From Mycobacterium seoulense (GTDB taxonomy: Bacteria; Actinomycetota; Actinomycetes; Mycobacteriales; Mycobacteriaceae), in contig NZ_AP022582.1 in NCBI RefSeq assembly GCF_010731595.1, positions 1,736,001 to 1,800,000 of the forward strand: 64,000 nucleotides of DNA. The letters run 5' to 3'. Within the stretch, counting starts at the first letter, position 1, and each line of letters starts with the position of its first letter. This document shows positions 1-8,388 of this stretch, piece after piece. The notes beneath the pieces were generated by a model. The model searched no databases. It saw only the letters and a list, made by a program, of their open reading frames with translations, and was not told where the DNA came from. The position numbers and the translations under genes are program-made.

Positions 1-809
1 TGCTGACCGAGTTCGATCGCGGCCTCGTCGGGAACGTAGCCCTCGCGGGGCAGGAAGGCGTTGAACACCAGACGCCCGCCGGGAGCCAGGCAATCGGCGG
101 CGAGTTCGAACACGCCCCGCAACTCCTGCGTGGTCCGGAAGTCGGGCACCACCTCGGAAAGCACCATCAGCTGGTATGCGGAGTGCACGTTTTCCATCGC
201 GGTGAAGACGTCGCTCTGAATCACGTGTACGGCCAGCGATTCGCTCTCGGCCTCCGCACGCATGACATCGGCGAGCTTCGCCGCCATCTCTACCGCGTCC
301 ACCGGGTGGCCGCGTCGGGCGAGAGCCAGGGCGTTGCGCCCGGTTCCCGCGCCGACGTCGAGCACGCGGTAGGTCGTAGGGTCGGCCGCTTCGGCGGCCA
401 GCGCCACCACCCGCGCGTCGGGCTCGGCGCCGAACAGCGGCGGCGGACGGACCGCCACCCATTCGTCGTAATCGGCGTCGAGTGTCCGCCACTCGGCCTT
501 GACGCGGAAGTTCACGACCGTACCGAAGGGGGCGGTGAAGGAGATGACGATGTCGGAACGGGGGGAGGCCTTGAAGCCCTTGGCCAGTTCGGCCTTCAGC
601 GACTTCCTGAGCTGAGACGACTCTTCGGCCGTATGCCAGACGCCCAGGGTGGCGCAGACGTTGGCGCATATCTGGACGTACTCGTCGATCAAGGCGGGCA
701 CGGCCGGCACCCTGATGTGGCCCTCGGCCGACGAACGGCGGTACAACCGCCTGATCATCGCTTCGTAAAGCATCGACGGATCGAACGGCTCAGTAGGCGG
801 ACCCTGCAC
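1..809 (-). CDS. Class I SAM-dependent methyltransferase (partial, runs off window start)
   Basis: The minus-strand frame is open from 809 to the window edge, so the C-terminus is missing. I read a Rossmann SAM-binding motif (VLDVGAGTGRNALALARRG) near codon 140 and an acidic residue closing the next strand (DAVE). This places it in the class I methyltransferases; the substrate is not evident. I chose the GTG at 807-809 because AGAAGG lies 5 bases upstream; an ATG at 771-773 is the alternative. The GTG start lies 18 bases inside the end of the upstream glycosyltransferase gene, which suggests translational coupling. The pair may modify the same glycosylated lipid, but that is inference. Confidence 0.8.
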   Translation of the reverse strand, partial: MQGPPTEPFDPSMLYEAMIRRLYRRSSAEGHIRVPAVPALIDEYVQICANVCATLGVWHTAEESSQLRKSLKAELAKGFKASPRSDIVISFTAPFGTVVNFRVKAEWRTLDADYDEWVAVRPPPLFGAEPDARVVALAAEAADPTTYRVLDVGAGTGRNALALARRGHPVDAVEMAAKLADVMRAEAESESLAVHVIQSDVFTAMENVHSAYQLMVLSEVVPDFRTTQELRGVFELAADCLAPGGRLVFNAFLPREGYVPDEAAIELGQ

Positions 810-2031
810 CAGAACCTTCTACACGACCGGGACGCTTTGCACCACTGGTCTCAGTGCCCGTCAGCCCCGAGTGGGCGGCGCATTCGAGGAGGTCGGCGGC
901 CTTCGCGACGCTTTCGGCGGGCTTGGTCATCTGTGCGGCCACCTCCCGGGCTCGCGTAACGTAATCGCCGCCGAGCAGGGAGCGCAGATCCGCCACCAGT
1001 GAATCGTAGGTGGATTCCGCGAACGGCCTGCTGATGCCCACTTCGAGCTGACTGACCGCAGATGCCCAGATCGGCTGATCGAGCCAGAGCCAGAGCACCA
1101 ACGCGGGGACGCCGGCCCGCAGTCCCGCGGCGGTGGTGCCGGCGCCCCCATGGTGCACGATCGCGCGGCAGGCCGGAAAGACGGTCGCGTGGTTGACCGC
1201 GTCGACGATCTTGGTGTGGCCTTCCCGCGCAAGATGCGTGAAATCGTTTGGGCCACTGCAAATCAACGCTCGTTCGCCTAACTGCTCACACGCCCCCGCG
1301 ATCACGGCAACCGTCTCAGCAGGCGAGGTGACCGGCGTGCTGCCGAAGCCGAAGTAAATGGGCGGCGGTCCGTCGGCGATCCACGACAACGCCTCGTTGT
1401 CGACCGCGGTCGGCATGTCCAGCGTCAGCGACCCGACGAACGGCCGTCGGTGGTCGGCTTGGGCCCATTCAGCCGCCAGCTCCGGTACGCAGAGCGCGTC
1501 GTAGGCCTGGATCTCCAACACTTCTCTCGACGATCCGGCGCCTTCGGGCAAGCCAAGCGTCGCCCGTTGCGCGCCGTCGGCGACGTTCGTGATGTGCGCC
1601 TGGAACCCGCCGAGTTCCAGCGCCCGCGCGGGGAAGAAGTGCAGCGCGGCGAACGGGATGGCGTAGAACTCCGCAACATTGACGGCCAGCCGCTGCTCGT
1701 TCATGCCGGCGACCAGCAGGTCGGCGCCCTCTGCCAACGACGTCAGGGCCGCGCTTTTTTCCGCCCACACCTGAGTGACCCGCTCCACGAGTTCCGGCAG
1801 CGCGCTGATCGGATCCTGGACGCGGTGAACGAAATCCGTCGCGGTGCTTATCTGCTCGCGGGTGTCCGGCCCGTAGGCGACGGCGGTCACCCCGGCTGAT
1901 TCGACGAACCGGAGCTTGTCGGGTGAGACAGCCATGAGCACGTCATGACCCCGGCGGAGCAGCTCGCGACCGACGGCGACGCAGGGCTCGACGTCGCCCC
2001 GGCTTCCGTAGCCTGCCAACACAATTTTCAT
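790..2031 (-). CDS. UGT-type (GT1) glycosyltransferase
   Basis: This 413-residue protein belongs to the GT1 glycosyltransferases that include M. tuberculosis Rv1524/Rv1526c and the mycobacterial glycopeptidolipid rhamnosyltransferases. It starts MKIVLAGYGSRGDVEPCVAV, the usual N-terminal nucleotide-sugar-fold signature, and carries the donor-site motif HHGGAGTT in the C-terminal half (about residues 300-310). Its length matches the family. The frame extends nine codons further upstream, but the family start is the ATG at 2031. It probably transfers a hexose or deoxyhexose to a lipid acceptor at the inner membrane face. The acceptor cannot be told from sequence. It is transcribed with the downstream methyltransferase, whose start overlaps its 3' end. 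Confidence 0.85.
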   Translation of the reverse strand: MKIVLAGYGSRGDVEPCVAVGRELLRRGHDVLMAVSPDKLRFVESAGVTAVAYGPDTREQISTATDFVHRVQDPISALPELVERVTQVWAEKSAALTSLAEGADLLVAGMNEQRLAVNVAEFYAIPFAALHFFPARALELGGFQAHITNVADGAQRATLGLPEGAGSSREVLEIQAYDALCVPELAAEWAQADHRRPFVGSLTLDMPTAVDNEALSWIADGPPPIYFGFGSTPVTSPAETVAVIAGACEQLGERALICSGPNDFTHLAREGHTKIVDAVNHATVFPACRAIVHHGGAGTTAAGLRAGVPALVLWLWLDQPIWASAVSQLEVGISRPFAESTYDSLVADLRSLLGGDYVTRAREVAAQMTKPAESVAKAADLLECAAHSGLTGTETSGAKRPGRVEGSGAGSAY

Positions 2032-2364
2032 TAACGACCTAACTCGCGGCGATTGCATCGATCCAAGCAGACCGGTTATGTCGGTGCCGTCCGCGGGGTT
2101 GACAGGCTCCGCCGCGATACGGAGGTAATTGATCGGTGATCTGGGACGGCTGAAGTCGCAGCATTCGTCGTCACCGGCGATACTCGAGCGTCTGAGGCGA
2201 ATGCGGCATGGTCAGGGGGCAACACTCGGTCGTGCGTCATCGCGGGCCATGTACTACTAGAGAGATCACGATTTGTTTGCCGTCCGTTGGGCTACCCCAC
2301 AACGGCCCGCAGTGAGCCATTAACACTGTGGCCACCTCTTGAACCGTCCGGAGGAGACGACTAC
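2032..2364. other. Divergent intergenic region
   Basis: This 333-base region separates the minus-strand glycosyltransferase from the plus-strand PPE gene. It must hold promoters for both. The PPE ribosome-binding site GGAGGA lies at 2350-2355. I see no convincing palindrome, RNA gene or conserved reading frame. Confidence 0.5.
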
Positions 2365-3696
2365 ATGGACTTCGCGGCTTTGCCTCCGGAAATCAACTCC
2401 GCGCGCATGTATTCGGGGCCCGGGGCGGCACCGATGTTCGCCGCCGCGATGGCCTGGGACGCGCTAGCGGCCGCGCTGCATTCCGCGGCGACCTCCTACC
2501 AGTCGGAGATCGCGGCCTTGACCGGTGGGCCGTGGCTGGGGCCGTCCGCGGCGGCGATGGCGGCCGCGGCCGCGGCCTACGTGGACTGGACGAGGACCGC
2601 GGCGGCACAGGCCGAACAAACCGCCAACCAGGCCAAAGCCGCGGCGGCCGCCTACGAGTCGGCGTTCGCGGAAACGGTGCCACCGCCGGTGATCGCGGCC
2701 AACCGCAGCCTGCTGACGTCCCTGATCGCGACGAACATCTTCGGGCAGAACACGCCGGCGATCGCGACCACCGAGGCGCAGTACTCGGAGATGTGGGCCC
2801 AGGATGCCGGAGCCATGTACGGCTACGCGGCGTCGTCGGCGGCGGCGACGAGGCTGACGCCGTTCGCGTCGCCGCAACAAAGCACCGACGCGGGCGGCAC
2901 TGTCAGGCAAGCGGCCGCCCTCACCCAGGCCACCGGCACCTCGGCGGGCAAGGTGCAAAGCGCCCTCTCGTCGACGCAGCAAGCCTTTTCCGCCACGCCC
3001 AACGCGCTCGTCAACCTCGCCAGCCCCCTCGATTTCGGCTTCGGCGGGCGGGACCTGTTGGGCCTGGCGGCGGACCTGAGCGCGGTGTTCGTCGACCCCG
3101 AAGTCGGGACGGCCGGACTCGCGGCCGCCGTGGTAGCGCTTCCCTATGATGTTTCCGGTGCTCTGACCGGTTTCCACACCGATGACATTGTGAGCGGCTG
3201 GGCTGGAGTCCAGTCCTGGCCCGGTTCGGCCCCGGTGCCACCGACGCCTTTCCCGGTGATCACCAATCTGGCGGGCGGGTCGGTCGCGACGGCGGGTCTG
3301 GGCCAGGCCAACATGGTCGGTGGTTTGTCGGTGCCGCCGGCCTGGACGGCGGCCGCGCCCGCGGTACGTCCGGCGGCCCTGGCATTGCCGGCCACCAGTG
3401 CGGGCGCCGCCGCGCAGGCGTCGTCCGGCAGCTCCGGAAGCTTGTTCGGTGAGATGGCCGCCGCCAGCATGGCCGGGCGGGCTATGGCCGGCACCGGCGG
3501 CGCGGGCCGCGCCGAACGAATCAGGGCCGCAACGCAAAAGGGGGCGCAGGACGGCACGGCATCGCCGCAGGTGCCGGCCGGCGGCCCGATCACCAGCATC
3601 GCCGCCGAGCTGCGCGAGCTGGCATCCCTGCGCGACGCCGGGATCATCACCGAGGATGAGTTCCTCGAGCAAAAACAGCGACTGCTTCCACACTGA
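2365..3696 (+). CDS. PPE family protein, SVP subfamily, with C-terminal SHOCT-like domain
   Basis: The 443-residue protein starts [20 protein letters not shown], the canonical PPE N-terminus, and the ATG at 2365 is preceded by GGAGGA. The PPE helical domain covers about residues 1-180 and includes a WxG-type turn ([11 protein letters not shown]). The SVP signature ([11 protein letters not shown]) lies near residue 320. The last 35 residues ([20 protein letters not shown] and onward) match a SHOCT short C-terminal domain, which is unusual for a PPE-SVP protein. PPE proteins are exported by ESX type VII systems, usually as PE-PPE heterodimers. No PE gene is adjacent. Family assignment is firm; the role is unknown. 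Confidence 0.93.
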   Translation: MDFAALPPEINSARMYSGPGAAPMFAAAMAWDALAAALHSAATSYQSEIAALTGGPWLGPSAAAMAAAAAAYVDWTRTAAAQAEQTANQAKAAAAAYESAFAETVPPPVIAANRSLLTSLIATNIFGQNTPAIATTEAQYSEMWAQDAGAMYGYAASSAAATRLTPFASPQQSTDAGGTVRQAAALTQATGTSAGKVQSALSSTQQAFSATPNALVNLASPLDFGFGGRDLLGLAADLSAVFVDPEVGTAGLAAAVVALPYDVSGALTGFHTDDIVSGWAGVQSWPGSAPVPPTPFPVITNLAGGSVATAGLGQANMVGGLSVPPAWTAAAPAVRPAALALPATSAGAAAQASSGSSGSLFGEMAAASMAGRAMAGTGGAGRAERIRAATQKGAQDGTASPQVPAGGPITSIAAELRELASLRDAGIITEDEFLEQKQRLLPH

Positions 3697-3713
3697 GTCC
3701 ACGCGCGCCGACA

Positions 3714-3917
3714 TTGGTGGCGTCGCCTTTTGGGCAAGACGACGCCCCGATATCGACAGATGTCATCGGATATTGTTTCGTGCGATCTTTGTATCTCGAT
3801 GCGTTAATCGTGACCGGCGACGACGCGTATTTGGCAAAATTGCACAACCTGGGATTCACGTTCGCGGACATGACCGGCTGGGTCAGCGCGGCGGAGTCCA
3901 CGTACTGCCCGGGTTAA
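3714..3917 (+). pseudogene. DUF732 remnant with apparent internal deletion
   Basis: The 67-codon open frame ends with residues that resemble both ends of a DUF732 domain joined together. DDAYLAKLHNLGF matches the domain start, and VSAAESTYCPG matches its end (compare DEAYLAQLRAVGL and VDAAHSVYCPG in the intact protein at 26849). About 50 central residues, including the first conserved Cys, are absent. There is no signal peptide and no good ribosome-binding site. I read this as an internally deleted relic, although a short expressed protein cannot be excluded. Confidence 0.45.
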
Positions 3918-4001
3918 TCGCCTCCCGACCCGTCACCGGTATAGCCGCCGATTCCGCATAGGCTGAGCGGGATAATTCGTGCGGTCGAGTGAGGGTGGCA
4001 G

Positions 4002-4847
4002 TTGGAGGATTCGACGGCCTTTTCGGGTCCCGCGACGGTAGACATGCGGGTGCACAGCCTGCTCCGCTACCCGGTGAAGTCGATGCTCGGCGAAACCGTG
4101 CCCAGCATGTTCGTCGACGAGCACGGCGCGGAAGGGGACCGACGGCTCGCGCTGCTCGACGCCGAAACCGGGCATGTGGCGAGCGCCAAGAACGCCCGGA
4201 TGTGGCGAGGCCTGCTCAAGTGCACCGCCAAGGGGGACACCGGACGGGTGAACATCGGCCTGCCCGACGGGACCAGTGTGGCGGCCGACGACCCCGGCAT
4301 CGACGACCTCCTCTCGCGACTGCTGGGCCGGGCGGTCCGACTGGTCACGCAGCGCCCCGAAGGTGCGACGCTGGTGCGGCCGGATCCGGAGAAGCTGCTG
4401 GAGCTGGGCTTGGACGCCGAGGTCGGCGGGCGCATTCTTCAGATTGCCCAGGCCACCCCTGGTGACGCGTTCACCGACGAGGCCCCACTGCACGCCATCA
4501 CCACGGCCACGCTCGAGCACATCGGCGTCGAGGCGCTGCGGTACCGCCCCAACATTGTGATCGCGACACCACCTGGCTACCCGCCCTACGCCGAAAATGA
4601 TTGGGTTGGAGCGGAAATCGCGATCGGCAGCGCCAGGCTGCGCGTCCTGACGGCTACGTCACGGTGTGTCGTGCCGACGCTCGAGCATGGGTCACTCCCT
4701 CGCGCCCCGCAGGCCCTGCGGATACCTGCGGCCGAGAACCGTTGGGACACGGGCGGTCACGGAGCTCAGCCGTGCGCGGGTGCCTATCTCGCGGTGACGG
4801 CGGAGGGCGTCGTCCGCGTCGGCGACCGCGTCACCATCGGCCGGTAA
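4002..4847 (+). CDS. MOSC domain-containing protein
   Basis: The protein of up to 281 residues has an N-terminal MOSC beta-barrel (VHSLLRYPVKSMLGETV, GDRRLALLDAETG) followed by the C-terminal MOSC domain. The conserved cysteine lies in TATSRCVVPTLEHG. MOSC proteins bind or transfer sulfur or molybdenum cofactor, as in MOCOS C-termini and YcbX/mARC-type proteins. The family usually begins at MRVxSLxRYPVKS, which is the ATG at 4044. The longer TTG start at 4002 has a better ribosome-binding site (GAGGGTGG), so I kept it. It appears to be a single-gene unit. No molybdopterin biosynthesis genes are nearby. Confidence 0.8.
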   Translation: MEDSTAFSGPATVDMRVHSLLRYPVKSMLGETVPSMFVDEHGAEGDRRLALLDAETGHVASAKNARMWRGLLKCTAKGDTGRVNIGLPDGTSVAADDPGIDDLLSRLLGRAVRLVTQRPEGATLVRPDPEKLLELGLDAEVGGRILQIAQATPGDAFTDEAPLHAITTATLEHIGVEALRYRPNIVIATPPGYPPYAENDWVGAEIAIGSARLRVLTATSRCVVPTLEHGSLPRAPQALRIPAAENRWDTGGHGAQPCAGAYLAVTAEGVVRVGDRVTIGR

Positions 4848-4882
4848 GGCAACGTCGATGCGGCCCGCGATCGCCGTGTTGC

Positions 4883-5137
4883 TTACGCTTCCGCCTGCGG
4901 TGTGGGGCTTTGCGCAGATTCCCACTTGGACCCCAGCGACCTCGTCACGGTGGTGCCGGCGGCTAAGTCGAGCTGGAAGGTCTCCCCGCCGTCGTCCTGG
5001 AATGTGACGACGTAGCCCCCCTCGGTGGCATCTTTGAACACCACCTTGTAGGGCCGTGCACCAGAGCCGCGGTCGACGGCGATGATGTCGCCAGGGGTGA
5101 CGTCGTCGATGAGGTCGTTACCGGAGACTTTGGACAT
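4883..5137 (-). CDS. Small conserved hypothetical protein
   Basis: The frame encodes 84 residues from the ATG at 5137 (MSKVSGNDLIDDVTPGDIIA). It is soluble and beta-rich, with the look of a small barrel (PYKVVFKD, YVVTFQDDGGETFQLDLAAG). I do not recognise a named family. It has no signal peptide, membrane segment or catalytic motif. It lies tail-to-tail with the MOSC gene and upstream of the cutinase gene in the same direction, but there are about 70 bases between start and stop, so cotranscription is uncertain. Confidence 0.6.
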   Translation of the reverse strand: MSKVSGNDLIDDVTPGDIIAVDRGSGARPYKVVFKDATEGGYVVTFQDDGGETFQLDLAAGTTVTRSLGSKWESAQSPTPQAEA

Positions 5138-5207
5138 ACCTCCGACGGTAGCCGATCGCTCAACGCCATCCCGCACACGTCCGGGGCCGGGGTGAACGAC
5201 TGACGCG

Positions 5208-5885
5208 TCAGACGCGCGGTGACGGACCCTGGTTGATCTTGTTGGCCGCGAACGTCGCGGCCTGGGCGGTCATCCCGGCGTCGATGTAGGAGACGTGCGC
5301 CATGATGTTGCCGCCCCCGGAGCAGATCGGGTCGTCCGGGGCGCACAGGCTGATGATCTTGGATCCGTACGCCGGGTTGATCGTCGGCAGTGGCTGCCCG
5401 CCCCACAGCATCGTCGAGAATCCGCTGCTCGGCTCGCCGAACAGGGCTACGGCGGCGACGTGATCGGCGACCGAGGCCGGCATCGCGTTGGTGGCCAGAT
5501 CGATCACCGTGGAGCCCTGGGAGTATCCGCCGAGCACGATCCTGGAGTTCGGGCAGCTGGCCACGGTGTCTTGGATATGCGTGCTCGCGTCGTTGGAGCC
5601 GGCGTTCGCGCTGTTGTGATAGTCGTCGTTGGCCGGGTAGTTGACCGCGTAGACATCGACGGACTTCCCGCCGAGCTGTGCGGTGAGCGAATCCACGAAG
5701 GCCTGTCCGATGTTGCCGAGACCGGGCTCCTGGTGAGTGCCGCGTGCGAAAACCACCGAAACGTCGGAGCAAGGATCGGCAACGGCGGCGGGAAGGGCCG
5801 AAGATCCCCACAGGGGGGCACTCAGCCCCGCCCACGTCGCCACCACGGGGACACCAACAATGCGAGCAAGTCTGCGTGCACTCAT
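5208..5885 (-). CDS. Secreted cutinase family esterase
   Basis: This 225-residue protein has a Sec signal peptide (about residues 1-36, ending PAAVA) and a complete cutinase domain. The serine nucleophile lies in GGYSQGS, the catalytic aspartate in CAPDDPIC and the histidine in AHVSY. Paired cysteines (DPCSDV, VASCPN, SLCAPDDPIC) fit the family disulfides. Mycobacterial cutinase-like proteins (Culp) hydrolyse lipid esters in the envelope or outside the cell. The ATG at 5885 is the natural start. Start, motifs and length all agree with the family. Confidence 0.92.
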   Translation of the reverse strand: MSARRLARIVGVPVVATWAGLSAPLWGSSALPAAVADPCSDVSVVFARGTHQEPGLGNIGQAFVDSLTAQLGGKSVDVYAVNYPANDDYHNSANAGSNDASTHIQDTVASCPNSRIVLGGYSQGSTVIDLATNAMPASVADHVAAVALFGEPSSGFSTMLWGGQPLPTINPAYGSKIISLCAPDDPICSGGGNIMAHVSYIDAGMTAQAATFAANKINQGPSPRV

Positions 5886-6078
5886 GCCGAAATCCTGTCA
5901 CATCGCCGGCCATGGTCGTCCCGGCGGCTGGCGCTAGCACGTGGACGCGGCCGAACGCAGCTGAGTCTCTTTGCAGCACAACGGATATCGTCAGTGGGCG
6001 GTAGATCGGATGCGATAATGGGGCCGGTCCACTCGTCCCCGGGATCCACGATGGTGCCGCGCAACCGCTCGCCCACTC

Positions 6079-6852
6079 CTAGCGGCCGCGCCATTGCGGC
6101 TTGCGTTTCTCGGCCCATGCCCGCAGCCCCTCGGCGACGTCCTCGGTCGCCCCGGCCACCTTGCGCATGGTCTCGCCGAAGCGCACCGACTCGATCCAGC
6201 CCATGTCCGCCGTTCGCCACGCCACCTCCTTCGTCGCCCGCTGGGCCAGGGGCGCGGCCTCGGTGAGGGTGCGGGCCCACGCCTTGGCCTCGGCCTGCAG
6301 CTGATCGGGTTCGACGAGCTTCCACACCAGACCGATCTCCTTGGCCCGCTCCGCGCTCATCGGTTTGCCGGTCAGCAGCAGCTCCATGGCGTTGGCCCAA
6401 CCGACCCGTTGGGGGAGCCGGATGGCGCCGACGATCGTCGGCACCCCGATCGATACCTCGGGGTAGCAGAAGCTGGCCTCGGTGCTGGCGATGACAAAGT
6501 CGCAGAACAGTACCCCGGTCAGCCCGTAGCCGATGCAGGGGCCGTGCACGGCGGCGATGGTCGGCTTGAACAGCTCCATCCCGCTTTCGAACGAGTTGAT
6601 CGTCGGCTTCTCCCAAAAGGTGCCGCCGAAGGTGCCGACCGAGCCCTCGCCGTCCTTGAGGTCGCCGCCGGCGCAGTAGACGCTGCCGTTCGCGGTCAGG
6701 ATCGCGACCCACGCGTCCAGGTCGTCGCGGAACCGCTCCCAGGCGGCGTTGAGGTCTTGGCGGAGCGCACCATTGATGGCGTTGCGAGCCTCGGGGCGGT
6801 TGAGGGTGAGGGTGGCGATGTGGTCGTCCAGCTCATACGTGACAAGGCTCAT
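6079..6852 (-). CDS. Enoyl-CoA hydratase/isomerase family protein
   Basis: The 257-residue crotonase-fold protein contains ARNAINGALRQDL and an oxyanion-hole region (YCAGGDLKDG, then AAVHGPCIGYG). In classical hydratases the first catalytic Glu lies in GGGCELA; here the equivalent stretch reads IGYGLTGVLFCDF, with no Glu. The second Glu position is kept in YPEVSIG. It may therefore be an isomerase, a hydrolase or another crotonase activity and not a true hydratase. It is probably involved in acyl-CoA metabolism in the cytosol. The ATG at 6852 starts the family N-terminus directly. Confidence 0.85.
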   Translation of the reverse strand: MSLVTYELDDHIATLTLNRPEARNAINGALRQDLNAAWERFRDDLDAWVAILTANGSVYCAGGDLKDGEGSVGTFGGTFWEKPTINSFESGMELFKPTIAAVHGPCIGYGLTGVLFCDFVIASTEASFCYPEVSIGVPTIVGAIRLPQRVGWANAMELLLTGKPMSAERAKEIGLVWKLVEPDQLQAEAKAWARTLTEAAPLAQRATKEVAWRTADMGWIESVRFGETMRKVAGATEDVAEGLRAWAEKRKPQWRGR

Positions 6853-6892
6853 CGCTTCACCCTAATTTCGTCGGGCGCTCCGGTCGGACGGC

Positions 6893-7063
6893 TCAGTCCG
6901 GCGGTTCTTTCTCGGACCCGCGGACCTCGGCATCCTCGCGCTCGCTGGGCTTGCCGGGAACGCCCTGCGCCTCCCGCTCACGGGCAACCTTCTCGTCGAG
7001 CTGATCGACGATGTTTTCCAGCTGGCGAGTACGGCTGAGGGGCGCTTTGTCGGGTTCCGTCAT
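6893..7063 (-). CDS. Small acidic protein, paralogue of the one at 13900
   Basis: The ATG at 7063 opens a 56-residue charged protein (MTEPDKAPLSRTRQLENIVD) that ends KEPPD. It shares the core LENIVDxLxEKVAxxREAxG, GKPSxRE and the C-terminal EPPD with the 54-residue protein at 13900-14064. The N-terminal half is predicted helical and the C-terminal half disordered. No function is known to me. The paralogy across two loci is the main reason to call it a real gene. Confidence 0.7.
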   Translation of the reverse strand: MTEPDKAPLSRTRQLENIVDQLDEKVAREREAQGVPGKPSEREDAEVRGSEKEPPD

Positions 7064-7247
7064 GTCGCTTTTCGTTGATCTCCGCTCGTACGCCGCCGCC
7101 TCCCGCCGACGCGGAGCGGCCGCTATCCGATACCCTGCCGTGCTCTTGCCAATCCGGCAAAGCATACGGCTGACCGCGACGGCGTGCGTCATCGAGAGGC
7201 CAGGTCGGGTAACGCGGGCGGGCCTTAGCCGGATTCGGGGCCGCCGG

Positions 7248-8264
7248 TCAGGGAGATCGTTTGTGCTTGATGGCGTAGAGATCGGTGTCGGCGGCCCCAT
7301 GCAGCGCGGCGACGTCGGCGCTCACGCCGTCACACGACGCTCGCCCGATACTCGTGCCCGGCGTGCGAGCCAGGACGTCGGCGATGAACCGCTCCGCCGT
7401 GGCCGGTGTCGCGGCGGTGCGCTCGGCGATACACACCGCGAACTCGTCCCCGCCGAGTCTGGCAAGAACCGCCTTGGGGGGCAACGCTTCTCGCCAGAGG
7501 CTCGCCCGGCCGATCAGATGCTCATCCCCGGCCAGGTGCCCCTTGGTGTCGTTGATTCGTTTGAAGTTGTCAATGTCGAGGGCCAGCACGGTGACGATGC
7601 ATGACGCGGACCGCGATCGCGCCAGCAGGTCCGCGGTGGCAATCTCCCAGCCGGCACGGTTGAGCAGGCCCGTCAGCGGGTCGGTGCACGCCGCGGTGAC
7701 CAGGGCCCGCATGAGCAACCCGAACGACTCGGCGGCTCCGAGGATCGCGATCACGAAGATCGCGTAGTCGATGAACAGTTTCGGAGTGGGAGCGGCCGCG
7801 AGGGCGACGACGCAGGCCGCCGTGAGAACGGCGACCAAGGTCGCGCCGCGGCGTACCGGGTAGAACGCACGCAGATACATGGCCAAAAACATCGGGCCGA
7901 TCAGGCACGCGAATTCGGCGGTGATCGTTCGGTGGAACGCCATCACGATGGGCGTAGCCGCGATCGCAGCGGCCGTCGCGGGCCCCAGCTTGTCGGGCCG
8001 AACGGCCAGCAGGGCCAGCGCCGCCACACCGAGGCCAATCGCCACGATGCCGCCGATCGGATTCGACAGCGTCAGCCCCCGGCGGATCGGGAACAATGTG
8101 AAGACCACACCGTAGAGGTAAAGGAATGTGGTGGCACCGAAGTAAATCCGGAGCAGCCGAACCTGTTGCCTGCGGTAGAAGGCGCTCCCCGCGTCTGTGC
8201 GCAGCGGCACGCGGTTTCGGCGAGGGACCCCACCACCGAAAGGGCGGGCCAGGGTAGGACCCAT
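7248..8264 (-). CDS. Membrane-anchored GGDEF diguanylate cyclase
   Basis: The protein is 338 residues from the ATG at 8264. About residues 35-165 form roughly six hydrophobic segments. A GGDEF domain follows, with DPLTGLLNR, LALDIDNFKRIND, GHLAGDE and an intact active-site RLGGDEF. It should make c-di-GMP from two GTP. The inhibitory RxxD site that normally lies just before the active loop is absent (the stretch reads EALPPKAVLARL), so product inhibition may be weak. There is no periplasmic sensor domain of note. It is divergent from hrpA with only about 125 bases between the starts. Confidence 0.88.
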   Translation of the reverse strand: MGPTLARPFGGGVPRRNRVPLRTDAGSAFYRRQQVRLLRIYFGATTFLYLYGVVFTLFPIRRGLTLSNPIGGIVAIGLGVAALALLAVRPDKLGPATAAAIAATPIVMAFHRTITAEFACLIGPMFLAMYLRAFYPVRRGATLVAVLTAACVVALAAAPTPKLFIDYAIFVIAILGAAESFGLLMRALVTAACTDPLTGLLNRAGWEIATADLLARSRSASCIVTVLALDIDNFKRINDTKGHLAGDEHLIGRASLWREALPPKAVLARLGGDEFAVCIAERTAATPATAERFIADVLARTPGTSIGRASCDGVSADVAALHGAADTDLYAIKHKRSP

Positions 8265-8388
8265 CTCGTCAACTCCTCGTCGCGCACGATGCTGCGGAGT
8301 GCGGCCAATTCTGGCACTACCTGCTCGGGAGCGCTCAGTCGCCTCGGCGCAAGCCGCACCTCGCCTGTGCTGGCCTATCCTGGCCCGA

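Noticed and set aside
2464..3714. A 416-codon minus-strand frame across the PPE gene
   Set aside because: Arg/Gly-rich antisense of the PPE coding sequence, with no homologous motif.
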